Below are positions 18,923 to 26,947 of a stretch of 64,000 nucleotides of DNA, piece by piece. Position numbers and translations under genes: made by a program. Numbering within the stretch: position 1 is the stretch's first letter; each line of letters starts with the position of its first letter. The stretch comes from JBDNJM01 sp041687755. Lineage in GTDB: Bacteria; Planctomycetota; UBA1135; GCA-002686595. The notes beneath the pieces are model-generated. The model saw only the letters and a list, made by a program, of their open reading frames with translations. It was not told the DNA's origin and did not search any database. The DNA is taken from assembly GCA_041687755.1 (NCBI GenBank), contig JBDNJM010000195.1:7392-71391 (forward strand). The letters run 5' to 3'.

Positions 18923-19087
18923 ACCTGCGGTGAGCCCGGCGCGGACAACCCTCCAACGCGGATGAGGTCGAGGCGTCCCTGATTCTCGAAATTTTGGGGG
19001 GTCTCGCACTCACTGTTCTATGGATGGCGGCCTTCGGGCATCCCCCCCCCCGCGCCGTCGACCCCTCCCTCAAGCTGAGTCCCCCCC

Positions 19088-20137
19088 ATGATCCGTTGGT
19101 CGAGTCGTTGCTTGGTGTTGCTGTTGGTCGCGAGCTGTGGAGGCGGAGAGGTCGAGGAGCGCGCCGTGCACCGCGTCGAGCTGGGCGAGGTCGCGCAGGA
19201 GGCGGTCGCGGTCGGTGAGGTCGGGCCCCGAGTACAGGTGCCGGTGCATCCGAACTGGGGCGGGGTCGTGACGCGACGACTTGTCGAGCTCGGGGATCGG
19301 GTCGAGGCCGGGACGCCGCTGCTCGAGGTGCGGCCGCTGCTGACGGACCAGGATCGCCTGCGCATCGAGCGGCAGATGACGGGGGCCGAGGAGGGCTTCG
19401 ATGCGGCGGCGGAGATTGCGAGCGGGAGCAACCTGATGGGGTGGGCGATGCGCGCCATTCAGGGGAGATCGAGCATGGAACGCCTGCAGGCGGGGGCCGA
19501 GCGCTCGCGCGCCGATGCGGAGCTGCAGCAGAAGTTGATGCTCGAGGGCCAGGCGGAGCTGGATGGGCTGGTGCTGGACTGGGTGGTGCGAGCGCCGATC
19601 GCGGGGCGGGTGGTGGAGCTGCCGGTCGAGCTCGGGCAACCCGTCACGCCGGCTTCGACCTTTGGGGCGGGGACGCTGCTGCTGACCATCGCGGACCTCG
19701 ATCGCCCCGTGTTTCGGGGCACCGTGGACGAGCTGGACGCGGGGCGGCTGGCGGCGGGTATGCCGGCGCAACTCGAACTGGGGGCGCTGCCGGGTGTCGA
19801 GGTGGCCGGGGAGCTGCGGCAAATTTCCCTGTTGGCGGGAGAGCGTAACGGGGCGACGGTGTTCGACGTCGTTCTGGACGTGGTGGTGCCCGAGGACGTC
19901 GTGCTGCGGGCCGGCTACTCCGCGGTCGCGCGCATCGCCGTGCGCCGCGCGCAGGACGTGGCGGTGCTTCCGGAGCGGCTGGTCGACTACCGCGAGGACG
20001 GCGCATTCGTCTTGGTGGAGGTGGATGGAGGTCCGGACGAGGAGCGGCGCGTCGAGGTCGGTGCCAGCGATGGGCTGACGGTCGCCGTGCTCGAAGGGCT
20101 GGCCGAGGGCGAGAACGTCCTCGAGCCGGGGAGCTGA
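19088..20137 (+). CDS. Membrane fusion (periplasmic adaptor) lipoprotein of a MacAB-like exporter
   Basis: This 349-residue adaptor starts with a lipoprotein signal ending LLLVASC. The biotinyl-lipoyl-like halves are VHPNWGGVVTRRLVELGDRV and VRAPIAGRVVELPVELGQPV. They flank a helical hairpin at about residues 85-155, and beta-barrel and membrane-proximal domains follow. This matches HlyD/MacA-type adaptors. It leads a tight operon: the first permease starts 8 bases after the stop, then the second permease and the ATPase. It should bridge the inner-membrane ABC pump to an outer-membrane channel, which is not encoded in this window. Confidence 0.87.
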   Translation: MIRWSSRCLVLLLVASCGGGEVEERAVHRVELGEVAQEAVAVGEVGPRVQVPVHPNWGGVVTRRLVELGDRVEAGTPLLEVRPLLTDQDRLRIERQMTGAEEGFDAAAEIASGSNLMGWAMRAIQGRSSMERLQAGAERSRADAELQQKLMLEGQAELDGLVLDWVVRAPIAGRVVELPVELGQPVTPASTFGAGTLLLTIADLDRPVFRGTVDELDAGRLAAGMPAQLELGALPGVEVAGELRQISLLAGERNGATVFDVVLDVVVPEDVVLRAGYSAVARIAVRRAQDVAVLPERLVDYREDGAFVLVEVDGGPDEERRVEVGASDGLTVAVLEGLAEGENVLEPGS

Positions 20138-20145
20138 AAACGACA

Positions 20146-21351
20146 ATGCGAACCGGAAACCGAGCCCTGTGGGGCCGCGGAGTCGCCACGGTGCTGGGCG
20201 TAGCCTGGGGCACGTTCGCGGTCGTGGCACTGCTGTCGTTCGGGGCGGGATTGGAGGACGTCATGCAGACCCGCGCCCAAGGCATGGGGCGCGGCATCGC
20301 AATTCTGTGGCCCGGCACGACAGGACGTTCCTGGCGCGGGGTACCGGAGGGGCGCGTGGTGCGCCTGAAAGAGGCCGACGTGGATGCGCTGCTCGTCGAG
20401 GTGCCTGAAATCGGATCGGCGAGTCCGGAGACCCTGCGACGCGAGGTGATTGCCCGCGGTGAATTCGTGTATCGGGCACAGATCGCGGGTGTTCGTCCGG
20501 CTTACGGCATCTTGCGCAGCATGCAGCCGGCAGCGGGCGGGCGCTTTCTCTCGCTGCGCGACGAGCGCGAGTCGAGGCCGGTCGCGTTCCTTGGCAATCG
20601 CATCGCCGACGAACTGTTTCCGGATGAGCAGGCGGTGGGGCAGCGCGTCGTGCTCGGCGGAGCGCCGTTCACGGTGATCGGCGTGCTCGAGCCGAAGCCC
20701 CAGAACTCCGACTACAACGGAACCGATGACGAGCGGGTGTGCATCCCGGCGAGCACGTTCCGGCGGGCGTTCGGACAGGAGCACATCCACGTCGTCGTGT
20801 TTGACGCGGTAGATCCGCGACAGATGGCGGCCACGATGGATGCAGTGGGCGCCGTGCTCGCGCGGCGCCACGGGTTCGACCCGCAGGACGAGTCGGCTTT
20901 GCAGTGGTGGGATACGACCGAGGGCGACCGGATCCGCAGCTACATCTTCATGGCCATGGACGTTTTGACGGGTGGGGCGGGCGTGTTGACGCTGCTGGTA
21001 GGTGGCCTGGGGATCGCGAATTTGATGTTCCTGGTGGTGCGACGCCGCACCTCGGAGATCGGGCTGTACCTGGCGCTGGGGGCGAAGCGCTGGCGGGTTG
21101 TCGGGGGCGTGCTGGCCGAGGCCCTGGGGCTGACGGCGCTCGGTGGCCTGATCGGGCTGGGCGGGGCCCTCGCGCTGGGCTGGCTGGTCGGGGTCAGTCC
21201 ACTCGCCGAGGACATGGGCGTGCCGCATGTCTCGTCCGGCTTGGCGATCGGGACGGCCGGGCTGCTGGTGGCCGTGGGACTCGTGGCTGGCTGGGTGCCG
21301 GCCAAGCGGGCAGCGGATCTGGATCCGGTGCGGGCGCTGGTGGAAGGCTGA
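20146..21351 (+). CDS. ABC transporter permease 1, MacB/FtsX type
   Basis: This 401-residue permease has one N-terminal helix (GVATVLGVAWGTFAVVALLSF), a large periplasmic domain and three C-terminal helices, the MacB layout without its fused ATPase. Typical family pieces are GARGRFLSLRDERE-like PAAGGRFLSLRDERES, VVLGGAPFTVIGVLEPK, GGLGIANLMFLVVRRRTSEIG with the coupling EIGLYLALGAKR, and the ending WVPAKRAADLDPVRAL. It is the second gene of the export operon, and its stop overlaps the next ATG in a TGATG junction, which suggests translational coupling. The cargo is unknown. Confidence 0.88.
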   Translation: MRTGNRALWGRGVATVLGVAWGTFAVVALLSFGAGLEDVMQTRAQGMGRGIAILWPGTTGRSWRGVPEGRVVRLKEADVDALLVEVPEIGSASPETLRREVIARGEFVYRAQIAGVRPAYGILRSMQPAAGGRFLSLRDERESRPVAFLGNRIADELFPDEQAVGQRVVLGGAPFTVIGVLEPKPQNSDYNGTDDERVCIPASTFRRAFGQEHIHVVVFDAVDPRQMAATMDAVGAVLARRHGFDPQDESALQWWDTTEGDRIRSYIFMAMDVLTGGAGVLTLLVGGLGIANLMFLVVRRRTSEIGLYLALGAKRWRVVGGVLAEALGLTALGGLIGLGGALALGWLVGVSPLAEDMGVPHVSSGLAIGTAGLLVAVGLVAGWVPAKRAADLDPVRALVEG

Positions 21352-22580
21352 TGTTGGGCTGGGTCCTTTCCGAACTGTGGGCGGATCGACTGCGCACGGG
21401 CCTGGTTGCGTTGGGCGTGCTATGGGGCACGCTCGGGCTGGCTGCGCTGTTGAGCTTCAGCGGCGAAATGCTGCGGGCGACTCGCGGCACCTCGATGAAC
21501 TTCGGCGAGGACCTGCTGCGCGTCTCGTCCGCGTCCACGACGCGCCCTTTCCGGGGCAGCCCCGGCGGACGCCGAGTGCGGCTGCAGGTCGGCGACGAAC
21601 TCGCAATCGCGCAGCTGCCCGGCGTGCGCGGTGCGGTGATTGAACACACATCTAGTGGACAGAACTTTCTCGCCGGCGAGGCGCGCCACACGGGGACCTT
21701 GGTCGGAACCCAGCCGGAGTTCGCTCAGTTGCGCTCGCGGGAGGTGCTCTCTGGCGGACGCTTCCTGAACCTGCGGGACACGGACGAGGCGCGCCGCGTC
21801 TGTTACTTGGGGCATCGCGCGGCGCGGAGCCTGTTCGAGCGCGGTCCGGCGTTGGGGGGCACGGTCGAAGTCCGCGGCCTGCCGTTTACGGTCGTCGGCG
21901 TGGGTCCGGAGCGGATCCAGACCAGCAACTACAACGGCAACGAGCCAGACAAGGTCTACATCCCCGATACGACGTTCCGAGCTCTCACAGGGGTGCGCTA
22001 TCCCACGTTCGTCATTATCGGGTTGGAGCGGGCCGGTGAAGCGGCCGTGGTAGAGGGTCGAATTCGAGCGCACCTCGCCATGGCGCGCGGGTTCGATCCC
22101 GCCGACTTGGCCGCCCTCGATGTGCACAACTACGTCGAGATGCAGGACACGATCGAGACGATTCTCGGCGGCAACCGCATGCTCACCGCCGCGGTCGGAA
22201 TCTTGGGCTTCCTCGTGGCCGCGCTGGGTGTCGCCAATGCGACCTGGGCGCGGGTCGAGGAGCAGCGGCGCGAAATAGGCTTGTCCATGGCGCTCGGCGC
22301 GCGCCGTGCGCAGGTGATGCTGCCGCCGCTGATGGAAGCCAGCCTCGTGGCCTTCGGGGGCGGGGCGATAGGTCTGGCCCTGGCCGCCGGCGTGTTCGCA
22401 GTGGGGGCGAGGCTCGACATTCCGCTCGAGGCGCGCGCGTATTTGGGCACGCCGCTCGTCTCTCTTGGGCTGGGCGCGGCCATCGTCGTGTTGCTCGTGA
22501 TCGCCGGTGCGATTGCGGGCTGGGTGCCGGCGCGTCGCGCCGCCAAGCTGGATCCTGTGGTCGTGCTCCGGGAGGAGTGA
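21351..22580 (+). CDS. ABC transporter permease 2, MacB/FtsX type
   Basis: The ATG at 21351 overlaps the previous stop, giving a 409-residue permease that starts MLGWVLSELWADRLRTGLVA. Layout and motifs parallel permease 1: SGGRFLNLRDTDEARRV, VEVRGLPFTVVGVGPE, SNYNGNEPDKVYIP, REIGLSMALGARRAQVM and WVPARRAAKLDPVVVLREE. The two permeases are clearly homologous and probably form a heterodimer served by the separate ATPase just downstream. A much longer frame opens upstream from 20904, but its first 149 residues are a shadow of permease 1. Confidence 0.9.
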   Translation: MLGWVLSELWADRLRTGLVALGVLWGTLGLAALLSFSGEMLRATRGTSMNFGEDLLRVSSASTTRPFRGSPGGRRVRLQVGDELAIAQLPGVRGAVIEHTSSGQNFLAGEARHTGTLVGTQPEFAQLRSREVLSGGRFLNLRDTDEARRVCYLGHRAARSLFERGPALGGTVEVRGLPFTVVGVGPERIQTSNYNGNEPDKVYIPDTTFRALTGVRYPTFVIIGLERAGEAAVVEGRIRAHLAMARGFDPADLAALDVHNYVEMQDTIETILGGNRMLTAAVGILGFLVAALGVANATWARVEEQRREIGLSMALGARRAQVMLPPLMEASLVAFGGGAIGLALAAGVFAVGARLDIPLEARAYLGTPLVSLGLGAAIVVLLVIAGAIAGWVPARRAAKLDPVVVLREE

Positions 22581-22583
22581 AAC

Positions 22584-23273
22584 GTGATCGAACTGCAACA
22601 GTTGTCGAAGAGCCACACCCTGGGGGCCGAGTCGGTGCAGGCGCTGGTCGGCGCAGATCTTGTCGTGGGCGCGGGCGAGGCCCTGGCGATCGTGGGGCCT
22701 TCAGGCTCGGGCAAGTCCACGCTGCTGCAGCTGCTGGGGCTGCTCGACACGCCCAGCGCCGGGCGGTATCTGTTCGAAGGGCAGGATGTCGCGGGCATCC
22801 AAGGGGATCAGCGGGCGCGTCTGCGGAACAGGAAGATCGGGTTCGTGTTCCAGCGCTTCCACCTCGTCCCGCGACTTGACGCACTCGACAACGTCGCGCT
22901 GCCGATGCGGCTGGGCGGCGTCGGCCGTCGTGAACGCCGAGCGCGGGCCGCGGCTCTCCTGGAGCGCGTCGGTCTGGCCGACCGCATCGGGCACCGGCCC
23001 TCGGAGCTCTCCGGTGGACAGCAGCAGCGCGTCGCGATCGCGCGCGCCCTGGCCCAGTCACCCAAGCTGCTGCTGGCGGACGAGCCGACCGGCAGTCTGG
23101 ATCAGGGCTCCGGAGGGGAGATCCTGGACCTGCTGCTCGAGCTGAACGCGGAGGGCACCACGTTGATGGTCGTGACCCACGACGCGGGCCTCGCGCAGCG
23201 GCTGCCGCGGGGCCTATGGATGTTGGACGGGCGCATCGAGCGCGACGAGGTGCTGACGGTGGCGGGGCCCTAG
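22584..23273 (+). CDS. ABC transporter ATP-binding protein, MacB/LolD type
   Basis: This 229-residue nucleotide-binding subunit powers the two upstream permeases. It has Walker A (GPSGSGKST, about residues 38-46), the Q-loop (GFVFQRFHLV), the signature LSGGQQQRVAIARAL, Walker B with the catalytic Glu (LLLADEPTGSLD) and the His switch (VVTHD). It starts with GTG, 3 bases after the permease stop. A GGAGGAG ribosome-binding site overlapping the end of the permease gene supports this start. It closes the four-gene operon. The family (MacB, LolD, FtsE) usually drives mechanotransmission across the periplasm, not transport through the membrane. Confidence 0.93.
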   Translation: MIELQQLSKSHTLGAESVQALVGADLVVGAGEALAIVGPSGSGKSTLLQLLGLLDTPSAGRYLFEGQDVAGIQGDQRARLRNRKIGFVFQRFHLVPRLDALDNVALPMRLGGVGRRERRARAAALLERVGLADRIGHRPSELSGGQQQRVAIARALAQSPKLLLADEPTGSLDQGSGGEILDLLLELNAEGTTLMVVTHDAGLAQRLPRGLWMLDGRIERDEVLTVAGP

Positions 23274-23439
23274 CGTGACGGCCCCGACGCTTGAGGGGTC
23301 GAGCGTCTCGCGAGGTCTTGCTGGCGGACTCCGGAATAGCGCGGCGGCGCGGCCCGCAGTCGAGGCCGCGTCGCGGCCTTGAGCGGGTCGGGTGCCGAAC
23401 GCTGCGCAGCACGAGAATCCGTCACAGGCGATCCGCTTG

Positions 23440-23741
23440 AGCAGGGCTTGGCTAAGCGTTCCGAAGTCCAGCGCCAGCGCCAGGCGGTCGCTCGTGCTGA
23501 CGTTGGGGCTGAGGCCGCAGGGCGTTGCGGAGGTGAGCAGCAGTGTCCGCTGCAGGTAGACGACCTTGCCGGCCAGCTCGGGACGGCAGGGGATGCTCAA
23601 CGACTGGCTGGCGATCTGCGAGCCGCCGCGGGGCAGCAGGCTCACGAAGAAGGTCGTCTTGAGCGGCTGCCTGGCGCGCAGGCCGCACAGGAAGGCCGGA
23701 GCGGCACCGCCGACGGGGCAGTCGCGCTGCGAGACCCGCTG
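23440..23741 (-). pseudogene. Remnant of a secreted-protein C-terminal domain
   Basis: This minus-strand frame, open without a credible start, reads LKTTFFVSLLPRGGSQIASQ, then CRPELAGKVVYLQRTLLL, then SPNVSTSDRLALALDFG. The pattern Pro-x-Leu-x-Gly, then a Gln, then a Ser/Leu-rich end matches the C-terminal domain seen on intact exported proteins elsewhere in the window. It begins directly after the stop of the universal stress protein in the same frame, which looks coincidental. It is probably the tail of a lost gene; coordinates are approximate. Confidence 0.35.
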
Positions 23742-24695
23742 CTAAGCGCAGGTATGGGTCGGGGCCTTCTGTGAGCTGGGGTCGGCCTTCGATTCGACCT
23801 GCCACACGCGCTCCGGGCTGGGAATAGCGACGACCGGCTTCGTGCTCTTGGCGATGATGCCGTAGGCCACGCTGCCCAGCACGAAGCGCGAGAAGCCCGT
23901 GCGTCCATGGGTGCCGAGCACGATCAGATCGCACTTCTCCGCCTCCTCCAGGATCGACTGCACCGGGTTGCCGTCGAGGCACCGGATCTGATGCGGAACA
24001 TCGTCCCAGTTGAATTCGCTGGCCCAGCGATCGAACGCCTCTTGGGTGACCTTGCGATCGCCCTCAACGGTGTAGGTCGGGCCGGAGAAGGCGTCGAGGG
24101 AGCCGCCGTAGGCGAAGACCGGTGCGGAGTAGGTATGCACCAGCTCGACCTCGGCGCCGAGCTTCGCGGCCAGATCGCGGGCGTGCTCAAGCGCCTCGCG
24201 GCTGTGCTCGGAGAGGTCGGTGGGCACCAGGATGCGCCGGATGGGTTGAACCGGGCCCGACTGGATCCAGATCGGCACCTCAGCGTGGCCCAGGATGCCC
24301 CGGGCGGTGTGCCCGAAGTCCAGCAGCGACTCTCGCGCGTGGGGCCCCAGGACCAGCAGGTCGGGGCTGGTCGCCCGGATGTGATCGAGGATGGCGAGCT
24401 CCGGGCGTCCGAGCACGATGCTGAGCTGCGGTTCGAGGTCGACCTCGATGCCGGCGCGATGCTTGGCCGCCTTGAGGTTCGCTAGCACCATGTCGTTCGC
24501 AGAGCGCTCCGCGGCCTCGCGGATCGGGACCATGTCCGACGGGCGCAGCAGCGGCCACAGGGTCGCGGGCGGGTCGATCGCGTGGATTAGCTCGTACTCG
24601 GCCCCGAAGGTTTGAGCCAGTTCGTAGCCGCGCACGAAGGCCTCGGCGGAGTGGCCCAAGGCGTCGACTGCGATCAGGATGCGGCGATAGTTCAT
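23742..24695 (-). CDS. Universal stress protein with two UspA domains
   Basis: This 317-residue protein contains tandem Usp domains, near residues 1-145 (YRRILIAVDALGHSAEAF) and 152-295 (IRRILVPTDLSEHSREAL). The second has the ATP-binding pattern G-x2-G-x9-G (GTHGRTGFSRFVLGSVAYG). In the first domain the matching loop is GPHARESLLDFGHTARG, so nucleotide binding there is less certain. Tandem Usp proteins are cytoplasmic and usually induced by starvation or stress. The C-terminal extension after residue 295 is short and polar. No operon partner is visible. Confidence 0.92.
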   Translation of the reverse strand: MNYRRILIAVDALGHSAEAFVRGYELAQTFGAEYELIHAIDPPATLWPLLRPSDMVPIREAAERSANDMVLANLKAAKHRAGIEVDLEPQLSIVLGRPELAILDHIRATSPDLLVLGPHARESLLDFGHTARGILGHAEVPIWIQSGPVQPIRRILVPTDLSEHSREALEHARDLAAKLGAEVELVHTYSAPVFAYGGSLDAFSGPTYTVEGDRKVTQEAFDRWASEFNWDDVPHQIRCLDGNPVQSILEEAEKCDLIVLGTHGRTGFSRFVLGSVAYGIIAKSTKPVVAIPSPERVWQVESKADPSSQKAPTHTCA

Positions 24696-24929
24696 TGGAT
24701 ACGGGGGCTGGCGTCAGGACGGAGGTTTCGGCGAGGATCGAGGCGAGGTCGGGGCGCAGCGGCCGCCCGGTCAGTATGCGCGGAGACCTGAAGCACGTCG
24801 CTACGGACTGGGTCGTAGGCGCCTGCGAAACAGGGCGTAGGGGGGCGGGATATCGCGTGCGCGCACCGTGCTCCAAGGCGACCACGTACCTGGCGGAGGG
24901 CCTGCCCGACGGTCGACCCCGGCGATCCG

Positions 24930-25469
24930 TTAGCCCGCGGGCCGGAGGCGCGCGCGCAGCAGCTCCTCGCGCAGGCGCAGCTCGCTCGCTCGGCCGCGCT
25001 GATGGAGGAAGGCGACGGCGGCGAGCAGGCTGAACAAGAGGCTAACCAGGAGGCCGGCTAGGCGTTCGGGGTCGCGCGCGGCGAGGGCTCCGAAGCCGAG
25101 GCTCTGGAGGGTCGTGAAGCCGAGGGCCGCCGAGGTGAGCAGGTTGCGGTCGCGGACGAGGTGCAGGCTGCCGCGGCGCAGGAGTCGTCCACAGGCGAGG
25201 AACCAGAACAGGCCGATCAGTGCGAGGACCAGAAGCGTCAAGCGCGTGGTCCAGGGGGTTGTGGGCGGCTCGCTGACGGCCAGGGCGGTCAGGGCGATTG
25301 CGCCGAGCAGGCCGGCGGCGGTGGGCAGCAGCAGGCCGAGCCGCTGGCGCGGAGACAGTCGACGTTCGAACAGCTCGGCGAGCGTGCTCTGTAGCTCGCG
25401 GCGCTGTTCTGCCCCGAGCGGGTCGAGGTCGAGCAGGCGGTCGCGCAGTGGGCGGTCTTTAGGAGTCAT
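24930..25469 (-). CDS. Membrane protein paired with ECF sigma factor
   Basis: The 179-residue product starts with a charged region of about 45 residues (RDRLLDLDPLGAEQRRELQ). Four hydrophobic helices follow, around residues 45-65, 74-93, 110-127 and 137-154, and then a charged tail. Its start overlaps the sigma gene by 11 bases, so the two are very likely co-translated. That position is where an anti-sigma factor is usually encoded. The cytoplasmic N-terminal helix could bind the sigma factor, but no zinc-binding anti-sigma motif is present. The role as regulator is inferred from context. Confidence 0.65.
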   Translation of the reverse strand: MTPKDRPLRDRLLDLDPLGAEQRRELQSTLAELFERRLSPRQRLGLLLPTAAGLLGAIALTALAVSEPPTTPWTTRLTLLVLALIGLFWFLACGRLLRRGSLHLVRDRNLLTSAALGFTTLQSLGFGALAARDPERLAGLLVSLLFSLLAAVAFLHQRGRASELRLREELLRARLRPAG

Positions 25470-26034
25470 GGCGGTCGTGTTCGGAGTGCAGGGCAGCGCG
25501 CATCGTGCGGCGGGCGGCGTGGAGTCGGGACTTGGCGGTGCCGATCGGGATCTCGAGCACCTGGGAGAGTTCGGCCAGGCTCAGGTCGTCGAGGAAGTAG
25601 AGGACGAGCAGCTCGGCCTGCTGGGGCGGCAGGCGGGCCAGGGCCCAGTGCACGGCTTCCGCGTCGTCCAGACGTTCGAAGGGCGAGCCCGAGGGGTCCT
25701 CGTGATCGTGGAGTTCAGCGCTCGGCGGCTCCGCGGCGGGGGGCCGGCCGCGTTGGCGCCAGGCGGTCCGGCGAGCGAGTGTGTACAGCCAGGGGGCCAG
25801 TCGTCGCGGATCCTGAACGGAGGCCAGGCCCCCGAAGACCTGGAGCCAGATGTCCTGCAGGGCCGCGAGGGCCTCCTGCTCGTCCGGCAGGATCCGGCGA
25901 ACGAAGTAGTAGAGCGGCCGATCCCAGGCCTCGACGAGCTCATTCCATGCGGCCCGATCCCCGCGCTGGCAGCGCAGGCACAGCCACTCATTGCGGTCCC
26001 GCTCGCGCTCTCTTTGGTTGTGGCTGTCGTTCAT
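25459..26034 (-). CDS. ECF-type RNA polymerase sigma factor
   Basis: This 191-residue sigma-70 family factor has region 2 at about residues 22-90 (YFVRRILPDEQEALAALQDIWLQVF in two parts, then RLAPWLYTLARRTAWRQ) and region 4 at about 130-185 (LPPQQAELLVLYFLDDLS, with the helix-turn-helix GTAKSRLHAARRTMRAAL). Its length is normal for the group. The N-terminus holds CLRC, a possible metal or redox pair that is not general in the family. The downstream membrane protein overlaps the 3' end and probably controls it. Target promoters cannot be assigned from the window. Confidence 0.92.
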   Translation of the reverse strand: MNDSHNQRERERDRNEWLCLRCQRGDRAAWNELVEAWDRPLYYFVRRILPDEQEALAALQDIWLQVFGGLASVQDPRRLAPWLYTLARRTAWRQRGRPPAAEPPSAELHDHEDPSGSPFERLDDAEAVHWALARLPPQQAELLVLYFLDDLSLAELSQVLEIPIGTAKSRLHAARRTMRAALHSEHDRHDS

Positions 26035-26194
26035 CGCCCCCTACTAGTGCGAGCGGTGGCCCTTGGGGTTCACCGACGAGTTGAAATTTCTCCATGCGGA
26101 GCCCCGCGCACCGGTCGTGGAGACGCGGCGCTGGATGGTCGGGGACCGGGGCCGGGCGGTAGACTGCTCCCGCACGCGGTGCGCCCGACTCTCC

Positions 26195-26947
26195 ATGTCT
26201 CCCCAGCCCCCCCTGACCGCCCTTCGCGATCTCGACGCGCAGCTCGAGAGCGCCGGCTTCGCGGTGCTCGAGGCGCGCGCTCTGGCGGAAGCGGTGGGCG
26301 TCGAGCAGGCGAGCTTCGAGCGCTGGACGCCCGCCTGGGAGGACCTCGTGCTCGACGAGTACCTGCGCGACGGTGGGCGCTATCGGCGGCGGCGCTTCGG
26401 TGCGTTCGTCGTGACGGGCGAGGACCTGGAGCACGTGCCCCAGCGACCCCACTGGCAGTCGCTCGACTACAACGCGCTGCACGGCGGGCTCGAGCGCTGG
26501 TTCGAGCCGTTGCCCGGAGAGCTTGCCGAGGATCCCGCGTGGCGGCTGTTGTTGGTTGAGCTCGGCCGGCGCGCGAGCCGGCTGCGGGGCGAGCAGCCCT
26601 GGTTCTGCGAGGCGCACCCGTTCCGCATCGAGGCGACCGAGGGCATCGGTCGCCCGACGCCGGAGGGCGCGCACCGCGACGGCGTGGATCTCGTCGCCTT
26701 GTTGCTCGTGGCGCGGCTCAACGTGAAGGGTGGAGAAACGCGCGTCTTCGATGCCCGCGGGCCCCAGGGCATGCGCTTCACGATAAACCAACCCTGGAGC
26801 GCGCTGCTGCTCGACGACGAGCGCGTGATCCACGAGTCCTCACCGATCCAGCCGCTCGAGGTCGGCCTGCCGGCCTATCGCGACACGCTCGTGATCACCC
26901 TGCGGGCGGGCGGCTTTCAGGGGCCAGCGGAGGGGGAGCCGCGATGA
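26195..26947 (+). CDS. 2-oxoglutarate/Fe(II) dioxygenase family protein
   Basis: This protein of about 250 residues matches the 2OG-Fe dioxygenase family that includes bacterial amino-acid hydroxylases. The core reads GAHRDGVDLVALLLVARLN, with iron ligands His160 and Asp162, followed by GGETRVFD and the distal VIHESSPI with His213. RDTLVITLR near the end would bind the 2OG carboxylate. The start at MSPQPPLTALRDL is preferred over 26063, which adds an unstructured prefix. Its stop overlaps the next start as ATGA, coupling it to the sulfatase-like lipoprotein gene. It probably hydroxylates a free amino acid; the exact substrate is unknown. Confidence 0.82.
   Translation: MSPQPPLTALRDLDAQLESAGFAVLEARALAEAVGVEQASFERWTPAWEDLVLDEYLRDGGRYRRRRFGAFVVTGEDLEHVPQRPHWQSLDYNALHGGLERWFEPLPGELAEDPAWRLLLVELGRRASRLRGEQPWFCEAHPFRIEATEGIGRPTPEGAHRDGVDLVALLLVARLNVKGGETRVFDARGPQGMRFTINQPWSALLLDDERVIHESSPIQPLEVGLPAYRDTLVITLRAGGFQGPAEGEPR

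Noticed and set aside
20904..21350. A longer first part of permease 2
   Set aside because: The upstream 149 codons are an off-frame reading of permease 1. The TGATG junction at 21349-21353 is the natural start.
25114..26559. A 481-residue plus-strand frame
   Set aside because: It is antisense to the sigma factor pair and overlaps the dioxygenase out of frame; composition is low-complexity.
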